15,454 nucleotides of DNA, from contig JWZX01002688.1 in the NCBI GenBank assembly GCA_001275005.1, forward strand, positions 1-15,454, given 5' to 3'. Origin of the DNA: Chrysochromulina tobinii. Taxonomy: Eukaryota; Haptophyta; Prymnesiales; Chrysochromulinaceae. The translations under genes were made by a program, and so were the position numbers. The notes below the pieces were generated by a model, which was not told the DNA's origin, ran no database searches, and saw only the letters and a list, made by a program, of their open reading frames with translations. Shown here in pieces: positions 1-7,903 of the stretch (position 1 is the stretch's first letter; each line of letters opens with the position of its first letter).

Positions 1-125
1 CGGGGGCGAGGGCGAGGGCGGCGGGGGCGAGGGCGGCGGCGGCAAAGGCGGCGAGGGCGAGGGCGGGGGCGAGGGCGAGGGCGGCGGCGGCGAGGGCGAG
101 GGCGGCGGTGGAGACTGCGGCGGCG
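1..125. repeat. GGCGGCGAGGGCGAGG-type low-complexity tract
   Basis: A purine-rich repeat on the plus strand, made of GGCGGC, GAGGGC and GGGGGC units. On the minus strand, in the frame of the gene above, it encodes the alternating Pro/Ser tail. Length variation between strains is expected and would usually keep the frame, because the units are multiples of three. Confidence 0.9.
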
Positions 126-1227
126 AAGGCGGCGGCGCCGCGCAAGCTGTGACTGTGCCACCATATTCATAGACGCCGGTGAGGGTCGTTGCCCAGAAGC
201 AGACCGTGCCTCCGTCCCGGGCATAGACATTCCCCCCATACGCAGCTGAGTTGGTGTGGATCGAGGAAGACGTAATCGTGACTGTGCCAGCTGAGACATA
301 GACACCGCCGCCGTCCCAGGAAGCTGCGTTGGAGTAGATCTGGGAGCTCATGATTGAGACGGTGCCTCCCACGACAGCGACACCACCGCCATTGGTAGCT
401 TGGTTGGAATACACTTGGCAGTTGACGATTGACACTGTGCCTTGCACGACGGCGATACCACCACCATGATCGCGGTAGCCTCCCGTGATGCCGAGCCCGA
501 TCAGTTGCACGACGCCCGACGAGCCCGGGTTGATGTTCAGCACACTGCGCGGACTCGAGGACTCCGCTTGTGCGTTCAGGATGACCGTGGCTCCCGCCGC
601 CGCCGCGAGGATGACGCTCCTGGTGATACTGAGCTCGGCGGTGAGGTAGTAGGTGCCGGAGGCAAGGACGATGCGGCCGACGGCGGTGTTGGCGAGTGCA
701 CTGGTCAGGCCTGCGCTGTTGCTCACCTCCGCCGCGGTCCCGCAGTCTGTGCAGTCGGTGCCGAGGCTGCAGTATGCCGCATACTCCGCTCCGGGTCCGC
801 CATCGTCGCAATCACCATCCGAAGCGTAGTTGCAGGTGTTTGAGCACAACCGAGATCCGCAGTCCACGCAGTCGGTGCCGAGGTCGCAGCTGGCGTACTG
901 CGCTCCGGGTCCGCCATCGTCGCAATAGCCATCAGAGGCGAAGTTGCAGGTGTTTGAGCATGGTTCAGCTGTGGTAGTGTGCGGCGGAGGTGGTGGCGGT
1001 GGCGGATAGTGAGTATGAGGAATATGCGGATGATGAGGATGATGCGGATGATGCGGGTGGTGGCTGTGGGAACAGAAGTCGCAGTAAATGGAACGCGTAC
1101 AGCGGGGTGGATTGTTGCCACAGGCACAGAGATCTTGAGCACAATTGGAAATATCGATAGAACCAGCACAACAAAGGTACGATTCAGCATTGAGCGCTAG
1201 ACCGATCAGCAGAAACAGCCGCAACAT
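1..1227 (-). CDS. Secreted Cys-rich / beta-helix / proline-rich-tail protein (3' end outside window)
   Basis: Starts at the ATG at 1227 and stays open for 409 codons to the left edge, so the C-terminus is missing. Residues 1-15 (MLRLFLLIGLALNAE) form a signal peptide. A Cys-rich stretch follows (19-52), then a His-Pro block of HHP units (55-73) and a run of eight prolines. Two copies of a six-Cys module lie at about 90-123 and 128-162, with the pattern CSNTCN-ASDG-CDDGGPGA, then LGTDC-DCG. From about 165 to 350 there are parallel beta-helix-like rungs; repeats such as GGTVSI and QVYSN/QIYSN recur about every 28 residues, as in polymorphic outer membrane protein and pectate-lyase-like folds. 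The tail is a PPSPSPP tract encoded by about 1-125. The likely role is a cell-surface or extracellular-matrix protein; no catalytic residues are evident. The module is common in algal genomes, and its function is unknown to me. Confidence 0.85.
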   Translation of the reverse strand, partial: MLRLFLLIGLALNAESYLCCAGSIDISNCAQDLCACGNNPPRCTRSIYCDFCSHSHHPHHPHHPHHPHIPHTHYPPPPPPPPHTTTAEPCSNTCNFASDGYCDDGGPGAQYASCDLGTDCVDCGSRLCSNTCNYASDGDCDDGGPGAEYAAYCSLGTDCTDCGTAAEVSNSAGLTSALANTAVGRIVLASGTYYLTAELSITRSVILAAAAGATVILNAQAESSSPRSVLNINPGSSGVVQLIGLGITGGYRDHGGGIAVVQGTVSIVNCQVYSNQATNGGGVAVVGGTVSIMSSQIYSNAASWDGGGVYVSAGTVTITSSSIHTNSAAYGGNVYARDGGTVCFWATTLTGVYEYGGTVTACAAPPPSPPQSPPPPSPSPPPPSPSPPPSPSPPLPPPPSPPPPSPSPP

Positions 1228-1302
1228 GTTCAGCGCTGAGTATGGGGGTGGCGGCGAGGGCGGCGGCTGCGAGGGCGAGGGCGGCAGCGGCAGGCGGCGT
1301 CA
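1228..1302 (-). other. Proline-rich in-frame leader upstream of the secreted-protein ATG
   Basis: Immediately upstream of the ATG at 1227, and in the same frame, 24 codons read as a PPSPSQPPPSPPPP-type peptide, closed by a TGA at 1300-1302. There is no ATG in this stretch, so as drawn it is 5' leader. It resembles the proline-rich tail encoded at the other end of the same gene. Confidence 0.6.
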
Positions 1303-2025
1303 GCGGCCGTAATTCCTCAGCGCCCCCAAAAAGTCTCAAAGGTTTCGTTATTGTCCTCTGTCTTTCCTGACGGAAACCTGGTCGCGTTGGTTGAAGATTG
1401 CGGTTCCCCCCCGCGGTTCATCAAACTACACAAACGGCAGCCTGGTGAGCGAGTGGTGAGCGCGACATCCCGGTCCCTGCTACAATTGTATAGCTAGACC
1501 AGGCTCTGAATCGCGGTGGGTGGGCGGGAACACATAACACACTCAAAGCTGACGCGCATCGATATCGAAACGTCCGCCCGCCGTAGAGAATCGGCAGGAT
1601 CGGCGACGCTCTTCATAGAGCAGCGACAGCATGCGCGCGGAGCACGGCATACGAACCGCATAACAGGGTGCCTATCAGGCTTCCCCCTGGGAATCCCCTT
1701 CCCCCCAAAACGGCGGAGAGATCACCCCATGGGCTCTCCCGCATCCCCCTGTCTGGTTCCATGATGGATACCGTCACTGTAATCTGGCACCTTCACGTTG
1801 GGTTCACAGCCGTGTAACTTTGGGCGTCACACGGCACCGTCGCCGCCGCCCACGTCGTTTTTGAACCGGTAAGACCCGTCGCGGTTCTTCTCGCGGGCAT
1901 TCTCGTCGAAACAGTTTCGGCACCGCCACCGACTCGACTTGCTTCTTGACTTGACTTGGGTGGAGTCGATCGATGCGATGCGCCGGTCGGACCTTCGCAG
2001 CCGATAGTGCTATCGGCGCCCATCC
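1303..2025. other. Intergenic region without a supported gene
   Basis: This lies between two divergent genes and so should hold both promoters. Short open stretches exist, the longest about 80 codons, but they start at non-ATG codons or show no domain, signal peptide or repeat that would support coding. A TTGACTTGACT direct repeat lies near 1950. I see no RNA gene or mobile element. Confidence 0.6.
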
Positions 2026-3160
2026 ATGGAAGTGACCGATGACCCCTTGGCAACCATGCTCGTCGCCCTGCCGCCATTATGCACTCCAGCGCCCATGGAG
2101 GAGGAGGTTCCAGGGTGGGCTCCGGGCGAGTTCGCGTGCGCACCATCCAACCTGACCAAGGTGCGTGCCATCTCTCGTGGCGCGCACTCGCTCGTGTGGC
2201 TCGTGAGGATGCGAGGCGTCGAGGGCAACATCAGTCCCTACTTTGCGCTCAAGGCAATCAGCAAGGAGCGAGTAGCCAAGGTGGGAGAGGGCAAACACGT
2301 GCTGCGCGAGAAGAAGGCGCTTCGTGCGCTGCAACCGCACCCCTTCATTGTCGCGCTCCACTCCACATTCCAAGACTCGAACACGCTCTACTTTCTGCTC
2401 TCGCTCGTGCTGGGCGGCGACCTGCGCGGCGTGCTACTGCGGCTGGGGCGGCGGCGGCAGGCCATGCCCGAGCCGCACGCCGTCTTCTACTCGGGCATTC
2501 TCGCGATGGCCCTCGGCCACCTACACGAGCGCGGCTATGCCTACCGCGATCTGAAGCCGGAGAACGTGCTGATCGACAGCCAAGGTTACTGCGTGCTATG
2601 TGACTTCGGGACGGCCGTACACATGGGGCGTGCGGGGCGCGCGATGACAGTCGTGGGCACGTGGGAGTACGCGGCGCCCGAGCAGCTTGAGGAATCGGGC
2701 TCGACGATGGCGTCTGACTGGTGGTCGTTTGGCGTGGTGCTGCTCGAGTGCCTCAGCGGCGAGGTTCCTTTCTCATCCGGCGACGCCAACGACCCGATCC
2801 AAGTGCTCCGGGCCATCAGCGCGTTCGAAGCCGTCTCGCACGCCGTGCTAGCCCGCCTCGGGAGTGACAGCTCTCCCTCTGACCTACCCCCTTACTCTCC
2901 CAGCCTCGCTACGGAGCGGTTTCTTCAGCGAGGCCACAGCCTCACGGATGGCGGGAGCGGGAGCGGGAGCGGGAGCGGGAGCGGGAGCGGGAGCGGCTGC
3001 GGCTGCGGCTGCGGCTGCGGCTGCGGCAGCCCTTGTTCGCATGTGCAGCGCGCCTACATCGGCGGCGTCGCCCCACCCAGCATTGAATCTCCCTCCCCGA
3101 GCATCACTATGATGGGCAGCATCGTGGCAGCGGGTGCACCGAGGGGCGGCGAGCGCACCG

Positions 3161-3235
<75 letters not shown>

Positions 3236-3242
3236 AGCAGCA

Positions 3243-3273
<31 letters not shown>

Positions 3274-3768
3274 GAAGAGGACAGCCGATTGGCCAATTTG
3301 AGTGAGCCCGCCAAAGCATTGATCTGCACGCTGCTCCAGACGAATGAGCACGTTCGATGGGCCCTCGCTCGCCACGACGGCCTGCGTAGCTGTCGCTTCT
3401 TTAGCAGCTTGGATTGGGCTGCCATGCTCGCCCGGCGCGTACCTGCACCCGTAGTCCCCTCGCTGCTGGGCGACGCGGACACACGCAACTTTTCACACTG
3501 CTCCCTTGCCCATGTGGGGCTGGATGAGCAGGTTGGCGTGCCGCTCGATGCGGGCGCGCTCGATACGGCGCTCGATGTGGGCGCGCTCGAAGTGCGGCGA
3601 AGTGCGAGCGAAGGCAACCCGATCGAGTCCCTTCGTAGAGAGATGGGCGCTGGCGGCGGTGGCGGCGGCGGCGCTGACCTCGGCCGTGTCCTTGACGGCT
3701 GCGCGCGCCCTTCCAAGCGAGCCAAGGAGGACTTCACCTCCGGCGACTCCTCTTGGGAGGGCTTCTGA
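2026..3768 (+). CDS. AGC-family Ser/Thr protein kinase (PKA/PKG-like) with low-complexity insert
   Basis: 580 aa, starting at an ATG in good context (ATCCATGG). Kinase landmarks are in order: a degenerate glycine loop (SRGAHS, 50-55, keeping only the middle Gly), ATP Lys76 in YFALKAISK, helix-C Glu95, catalytic Asp175 in YRDLKPEN, DFG at 193-195, activation-loop GTWEYAAPE ending at Glu219, and Asp231 in DWWSFGVVLLE. YRDLKPEN and GT-EY-APE are typical of AGC kinases. An AGC tail is visible: FFSSLDWAAML (Asp463) and DADTRNFS (483-490). The protein ends WEGF, which resembles the C-terminal hydrophobic motif of PKA or PKG. There is no cyclic-nucleotide or other regulatory domain, so this is a catalytic-only form. 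Unusually, about 140 residues of GS, CG and poly-Q sequence interrupt the C-lobe between roughly 282 and 420. A basic RPSKRAK near the end could be a nuclear localisation signal. An intron covering part of the insert cannot be excluded. Confidence 0.9.
2950..3027 (+). repeat. Hexamer tandem repeat encoding GS then CG dipeptides
   Basis: GGGAGC hexamers pass into GGCTGC hexamers, encoding (Gly-Ser)n and then (Cys-Gly)n from about residue 309 of the kinase. The two arrays look like one hexamer array whose unit changed at two positions. The reading frame is kept throughout. Confidence 0.9.
3166..3273 (+). repeat. CAG/CAA tract encoding 36 consecutive glutamines
   Basis: 36 codons (residues 381-416 of the kinase), all CAG except three CAA codons spaced four codons apart, near 3220-3245. 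This gives a nested 12-base period. The tract is flanked by acidic residues (DE before, EED after). Confidence 0.95.
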
Positions 3769-4110
3769 CCAAACTCGGGGCATCTCGTGTGGAGCACTGT
3801 CGTGCACTCACTCGCAGACGGGGTGTTACGAGCACCTACCTAGGCACCGTGTATGAGGTACTGTGGACGAATCATTAAGTGAACGAGCGTCTTTGACTAT
3901 GATGAATGGTACATGCTGCATATGGGTGACCTGCTACTACACAAGAGGCGCGGCTCCACAGCAACTCTCGGGTGAGTGCGTATATCTATACAGCTGCCGA
4001 CTCGCAGCAAGTTCTAGGGTCGCCAGCGCTGCGCCACATTGTTGCATCTCTTTCGTGAATGCACAAGCGAATGCGTACAGAGCGTCGCGGAGAAGCAGAG
4101 CACGTTGCTC
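3769..4110. other. Convergent intergenic region
   Basis: This lies between the 3' ends of the plus-strand kinase and the minus-strand small gene, so it should contain both 3' UTRs. Open stretches here start at non-ATG codons or have no recognisable composition. I see no RNA gene or repeat of note. Confidence 0.5.
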
Positions 4111-4437
4111 TCATGCGTGCAGAGCCTCACGAAGGAGCACTTCCTCCTCTCGCGCAACCTGCTTGCGAAGAAGCCGAACGCCGGTCATGACGGCCTCGGT
4201 CGCCTTGAGCTGGCCATTTGCCAGAGACTGCTCGATGATGAAAAGGCTCTCCTCAACCGTCATGGGTGCGTACTGCATCGCCTTCTTGGCGAGTCCTTCA
4301 AATTGCAGAGGTGGCGGTGGCGGCGCGGCGATCCTGCCCGATCTCAAATCCACTCGAACCTCGCCGACGCCAGAACTATTGAGAGTAGCGACCCGGCTGC
4401 TCGCACGCCGGAGGATTGTGCGCGTGGCGGCGGACAT
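4111..4437 (-). CDS. Small helical protein with mitochondrial-type leader, unknown function
   Basis: 108 aa, ATG to TGA. The N-terminus (MSAATRTILRRASSRVATL) is rich in Arg, Ser and Ala and lacks acidic residues, as in a mitochondrial presequence. After a five-proline run, residues 45-108 look like two or three amphipathic helices (FEGLAKKAMQYAPMTVEESL, then ATEAVMTGVRLLRKQVAREE). I do not recognise the family. Coding is supported by the clear split between a basic leader and a helical body, and by the low-complexity look of the competing frames. It sits head-to-head with the NDH-2 gene across 221 bases, so the two could share a promoter. A small organelle assembly or structural protein is a guess only. 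Confidence 0.6.
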   Translation of the reverse strand: MSAATRTILRRASSRVATLNSSGVGEVRVDLRSGRIAAPPPPPLQFEGLAKKAMQYAPMTVEESLFIIEQSLANGQLKATEAVMTGVRLLRKQVAREEEVLLREALHA

Positions 4438-4658
4438 TGGTGCGCTCGAAAGGGCGGAGCTCGCGTTGGATGACCGTCCGTCCTGATGCGCTCGAGAAAT
4501 TGGAGGCGAATGACGAAGCAGATTCCAGTGACGAAATCGCCGCCGAAGTTTTTGAATTTCGTACAGTTGGAGGAGGTTGTGATTAATTTGGGCGAACGCG
4601 AGCGTGGGACGCGCCTACCGCCGCCGCACACAGATCAGCGCCGTCCCGGTGCTTGTGA
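4438..4658. promoter_or_regulatory. Putative bidirectional promoter (small gene / NDH-2)
   Basis: 221 bases separate two divergent start codons. A CCAAT box on the minus strand (4499-4503) lies about 60 bases upstream of the small gene's ATG. No clear TATA box is seen for either gene. The assignment rests on geometry. Confidence 0.4.
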
Positions 4659-6560
4659 ATGACGCTCGCCTTGGTCCTGCTCACATTGCACTTGCTGCCT
4701 GTCCAACTGGCGTTGCGCTCTTCACGCGTGATTCCACGCGGCTCTTCGGTCACGTGCAAGCAGGAGGCCGATCCACAGCCGGCGCTGGACTGGATTCGCA
4801 CGCTGGACACTCTTCTTACGCGTGGGTTGGACACCGTTGAGGACGCGTTCCTGCTTGCACGGCGCGTTGCTGATGAGAGCGTCGACCCGATCGACTGCTT
4901 GGAGGCGTGGGAGGACGCGACGGACCCACGCCCTCGGCTCTTGATCATCGGATCGGGCTGGGGCGCGCACGCCCTCGTGAAGATTGTGGACGCCGACTTA
5001 TTCAGGTGTCTTGTGATCTCACCACGATCGTACTTCGTCTTCACGCCCATGCTTGCGGCGTCCTCCGTCGGCACAGTGGAGTACCGCAGCATCACTGAGC
5101 CGATGCGCGCCTCCAACCCACGCGCAGCTTTCATCCAGGGGGTGGTGCAAGACCTTGATCCCATCACCCGTCGTGCAGCAGTGTGCATTGGCGATCCGGA
5201 CAGCAAGGAGGCGGACGGCAAGGAGGAGGAGGGCCCGTGCCGCCAGGTCTACTACGACATCTGCGTCTATGCCGCGGGTGTCCGATCGAGTGCGAGCAAC
5301 ATCCCTGGCGTGATCGAGCATTGCAGGTTCCTAAAAGAACTGAATGACGCACAAGCCCTGCGCCGCTCTGTCGCATCTGCGCTCGAGAGGGCCAGTGCGC
5401 CGGGTCTGAGTGAAGAGGAGCGCCGGCGCATGCTCACATTCGTTGTGGTCGGTGGCGGCCCTACGGGAGTGGAGTACTGCGGTGAGCTCTCAGACTTTCT
5501 GGTCGATGCGGTCCAGAGACTCTACCCCCCTCTGGTGCCTTACGCACAAGTGGTCCTTGTCCACAGTGGGGCCGAAGTGCTGCCACAGTTCGATAGGCTG
5601 CTGCGCAAGCGAGCGCTTGAGACGCTTCGGGCGCGACGTGTCAAGGTGATGCTCAACGCCCGCGTCTCTCGTGTCGACTCCCCACAACGGATTGTCATCA
5701 AGCAGAAGCGCTTTGGCGACGGAGGGGCAGGCCGTGCCGAGGGGACTTGGGACGAGGTGGAGCTCAAGTGTGGGCTCATCATGTGGGCTGCTGGGACGGG
5801 GCCGGCAGCGCTGACAGAGACGCTCGTACGCCGCCTCGTCGACTGCGCCCGGACGGCTGACGAAACTGACGAAACTCCGCCCTCGCCGTCCGATGCCAAT
5901 GACGAGCCCGGGTTCCGGCCCGAGTTCTGGGCTCGGCAATGGACTGCGAATGGCCAGGTGGTCGCCTCGAACGCCGTGGGTGTGCCAGCGGCCACGCCCG
6001 GTCGCCTGACAGTCGACCCATGGCTCCGGGTACGCGGCGCACCTGTGGGCACGCTGCTGGCTATCGGGGATGCGTCCGCTTGCTACAGCGCCGATGGGAG
6101 CCTCTTGCCACAAACGGCTCAGGTAGCGGCGCAGCAGGGCGCGTATGTAGCACGGCTGCTCAACCGTGGATACGATCTGAGCGGACTGCCTCAAGGCGCA
6201 GGGCCGAGCAGCTCGCCAGGAGCCATGCTAGACGAGAGTGGATGTGAGCTTGCTGCGCCGCCGGTTTCCCATGCAGCAGCGGCCGGCGACTTGCAGCGAA
6301 CCTTGGCCTTGCGCGGCGCAGTCGAGGCCCGCCCATTTGCGTTCCTCAACCTCGGACTCCTCGCCTATCTGGGCGGCGGTGAGGCGCTGTCGCAGATCCA
6401 AGTGGGCGACAATCGGCTTCTGAGTGAGGCCGGCTCGGTCGGCTTCTTACTTTGGCGCTCGGTCTACGTGGTCAAGCAAGTCTCGCCGCGCACACGCTTT
6501 CTCGTCCTGTTCGATTGGCTGAAGACGAAGCTATTTGGACGAGATATCACCGACTGGTGA
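4659..6560 (+). CDS. Type II NAD(P)H:quinone oxidoreductase (NDH-2), organelle-targeted
   Basis: 633 aa, ATG start. NDH-2 is a single-subunit membrane-bound flavoenzyme that moves electrons from NAD(P)H to quinone without pumping protons. The FAD-binding Rossmann motif LLIIGSGWGA is at 94-103 and SYFVFTPMLAASSVGTVEYR at 124-143. The nucleotide-binding motif FVVVGGGPTGVEY is at 261-273. MWAAGTGP is at 375-382, the second flavin motif AIGDAS at 468-473, and the quinone-side PQTAQVAAQQG at 484-494. The C-terminal membrane-binding part includes LFGRDITDW, where GRDIT is typical of the family. There is no EF-hand insert. The N-terminus (MTLALVLLTLHLLPVQLALR) is a hydrophobic signal-like helix followed by a basic stretch, which fits bipartite plastid targeting; a mitochondrial location is possible. 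About 60 extra residues precede the FAD fold. At the end of the second nucleotide-domain strand (VVLVHSG), His302 stands where NADH-type enzymes have Glu. Confidence 0.95.
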   Translation: MTLALVLLTLHLLPVQLALRSSRVIPRGSSVTCKQEADPQPALDWIRTLDTLLTRGLDTVEDAFLLARRVADESVDPIDCLEAWEDATDPRPRLLIIGSGWGAHALVKIVDADLFRCLVISPRSYFVFTPMLAASSVGTVEYRSITEPMRASNPRAAFIQGVVQDLDPITRRAAVCIGDPDSKEADGKEEEGPCRQVYYDICVYAAGVRSSASNIPGVIEHCRFLKELNDAQALRRSVASALERASAPGLSEEERRRMLTFVVVGGGPTGVEYCGELSDFLVDAVQRLYPPLVPYAQVVLVHSGAEVLPQFDRLLRKRALETLRARRVKVMLNARVSRVDSPQRIVIKQKRFGDGGAGRAEGTWDEVELKCGLIMWAAGTGPAALTETLVRRLVDCARTADETDETPPSPSDANDEPGFRPEFWARQWTANGQVVASNAVGVPAATPGRLTVDPWLRVRGAPVGTLLAIGDASACYSADGSLLPQTAQVAAQQGAYVARLLNRGYDLSGLPQGAGPSSSPGAMLDESGCELAAPPVSHAAAAGDLQRTLALRGAVEARPFAFLNLGLLAYLGGGEALSQIQVGDNRLLSEAGSVGFLLWRSVYVVKQVSPRTRFLVLFDWLKTKLFGRDITDW

Positions 6561-6932
6561 TCAAGCGCTAGAGGAGCATACATGTAGCCAGCATACACTA
6601 GCATACACACGACGCATACGAATTCTGTGGACCATCATGTAATGTAGGTGTACTCCACCTCGCACCTGCTATACGAGATACGTGGAAGGCTCGGGAGCCG
6701 GAAACAATCAGGTCCGCAGAGTTCGTAGTACTCGGTCCCCCGGGGGAGAGATTCGTTCCGCGGCGTTACAAGTTATACACGGTGCACAGTGATAACGAAG
6801 GAAAAATTGAGTAGCTCGCGGACGAATTGGCGTGCCGCTCGCATGGACACGGGACAGACGTGCAAAAGAAAGCCCCCCGGGCGGCGTCTTTCAACAGTTT
6901 CCCCTTCTCGCATGCAGCGATCGTGGATCGCT
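6561..6932. other. Convergent intergenic region
   Basis: This lies between the 3' ends of NDH-2 (plus) and the YbaB gene (minus). It holds three close copies of AGCATACA (6575-6582, 6590-6597, 6600-6607), and TGTA-rich sequence with a TGTAA at 6638-6642, about 80 bases past the NDH-2 stop. It is presumably 3' UTR. No gene is supported. Confidence 0.5.
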
Positions 6933-7521
6933 CTACTGGCCCGCCATGCCCGGTGCCAACCCGAGCTCGACGTACACATCCTTCATCTTGTCCTGCGCAT
7001 ACTTGCCACTCCTTGCATGCGCCTGCTTCATAGCCAGAGTGAGCTCGGCCGACACCGTTTCGACGCCCTTTGCGCAGAGCGCGTCGCTGACCTCGATGCT
7101 GATAGGCACTTGCGTGCCGGATATCTTGACGGAAACGCCGCCGTCCTTGGTCGAGCACTCCACCTCAGTCTGCGCGAGCTCCTGCTGCAGCTGCTGCACG
7201 CGCACGCCGACCTGCGTGTACTTCCTGCGAGACGCACGATGGGAGTCGCAGGTGATTGGGTATCAGAGTTGCACGGACGCCGTGGTGCGCGCGAGCTTGC
7301 CGCGCGCCGACGCACTTCATCATCTCCGGATTGAACATTTCCTGCGCCTGCTTGAGCTTGTCCATGAAGCCGCCTTCGCCACCGTCACCTTTGCCTCCGC
7401 CAAACATCATGCGCGTCGGCTCCGCACGCTGAGTGACCGGCTGCACCGAGCGCTGCGCGAAAGGCAGCATGAGCGCGAGCGGCGAGAGCGAGAGAAGCGA
7501 GAGAACTGCCATAATCGCCAT
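6933..7521 (-). CDS. YbaB/EbfC-family nucleoid-associated protein, organelle-targeted, two exons
   Basis: Exon 1 is 7316-7521 and exon 2 is 6933-7224, together encoding 165 aa. The join reads PEMMKKYTQVGVRVQQLQQE across the splice site, restoring the YbaB start helix (DKLKQAQEMFN, MMKK). The rest matches the small YbaB dimer: beta strands with GGVSVKISGTQVPISIEVSD, then the helix TLAMKQAHARSGKYAQDKM. Bacterial YbaB is about 110 aa and binds DNA. Here about 50 residues precede it: MAIMAVLSLLSLSPLALMLP, then FAQRSVQ and a basic stretch, which looks like a signal peptide plus transit peptide for a secondary plastid. The start at 7521 is the first ATG; the frame continues upstream only to a TTG. 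The likely role is packaging or regulating plastid DNA. Location is inferred. Confidence 0.88.
7225..7315 (-). other. Spliceosomal intron of the YbaB gene (91 bp)
   Basis: On the minus strand it starts GTGCGT and ends TCTCGCAG. Removing it joins ATG-ATG-AA to G-AAG-TAC and restores the conserved MKKYTQVG stretch. Reading through the intron gives an arginine- and alanine-rich sequence with no family match. Confidence 0.88.
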
Positions 7522-7903
7522 CGTGCGGCGACGCACAGTTTCGTCGCAGAGGTCGGGAGATTTTACAAAGCTCCACAAAAACAATTGTAAAATGGCTTCA
7601 CTGCCACGGTCAAGTCAGCATGCACTCGACACCAAAGACACCTCTCCGGCGTACAAGTTTAAACTGAATTCGAATGGAGAGGATCTACTTAAATTTAATT
7701 AAAGAGACAACCCATTTTTGCCTTGCTAGTTGCCTGAAGACTGACTGGCGACGACTGACGTGACTGACTGACTGACGTAGGTTACATCAGTTCCTGTAAT
7801 GTCTGACTGACCTCCGGTCCGCAATTTCCAGATTTCTCGAATGTCGCGGGTTTCTCGCGCTTTCTCGGGGGTGCGCGTTTCAGGGATTTCACCAAAGTCT
7901 CGA
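7522..7903. other. Intergenic region with GACT repeats
   Basis: It contains the YbaB promoter and the 3' UTR of the START-domain gene. An AT-rich patch lies at about 7655-7705. A GACT/TGAC microsatellite-like stretch lies at about 7735-7780, followed by three TTTCTCG copies at about 7830-7868. No gene is supported. Confidence 0.5.

Noticed and set aside
167-1200. Several open frames in the first kilobase on both strands
   Set aside because: They are arginine- or threonine-rich readings of the secreted protein's repeats in wrong frames. The signal-peptide frame from 1227 gives coherent modules.
1516-1764. 82-codon plus-strand frame in the first intergenic region
   Set aside because: It starts at a GTG, has no recognisable domain, and its composition is like its surroundings.
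2884-3797. Minus-strand open frames with poly-Leu, poly-Cys or poly-Ala runs
   Set aside because: These are other-frame readings of the CAG tract and flanking repeats in the kinase gene.
3863-4486. 207-codon plus-strand frame overlapping the small minus gene
   Set aside because: Its start is not an ATG and its translation is Arg- and Ser-rich. The opposite strand gives a presequence plus helical body.
5490-6194. Minus-strand open frame of 234 codons inside NDH-2
   Set aside because: GC-rich shadow of a well-supported coding frame.
6638-6642. TGTAA as a poly(A) signal, also seen on the minus strand at 6766-6770 and 7782-7786 and on the plus strand at 13134-13138
   Set aside because: TGTAA is the green-algal signal. 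It occurs past several stops here at varying distances (about 75-300 bases), and its frequency is close to what chance allows.
6789-7590. Plus-strand open frames of 181 and 252 codons
   Set aside because: Antisense to the YbaB exons and intron; no domain, and the spliced minus-strand gene explains the region.
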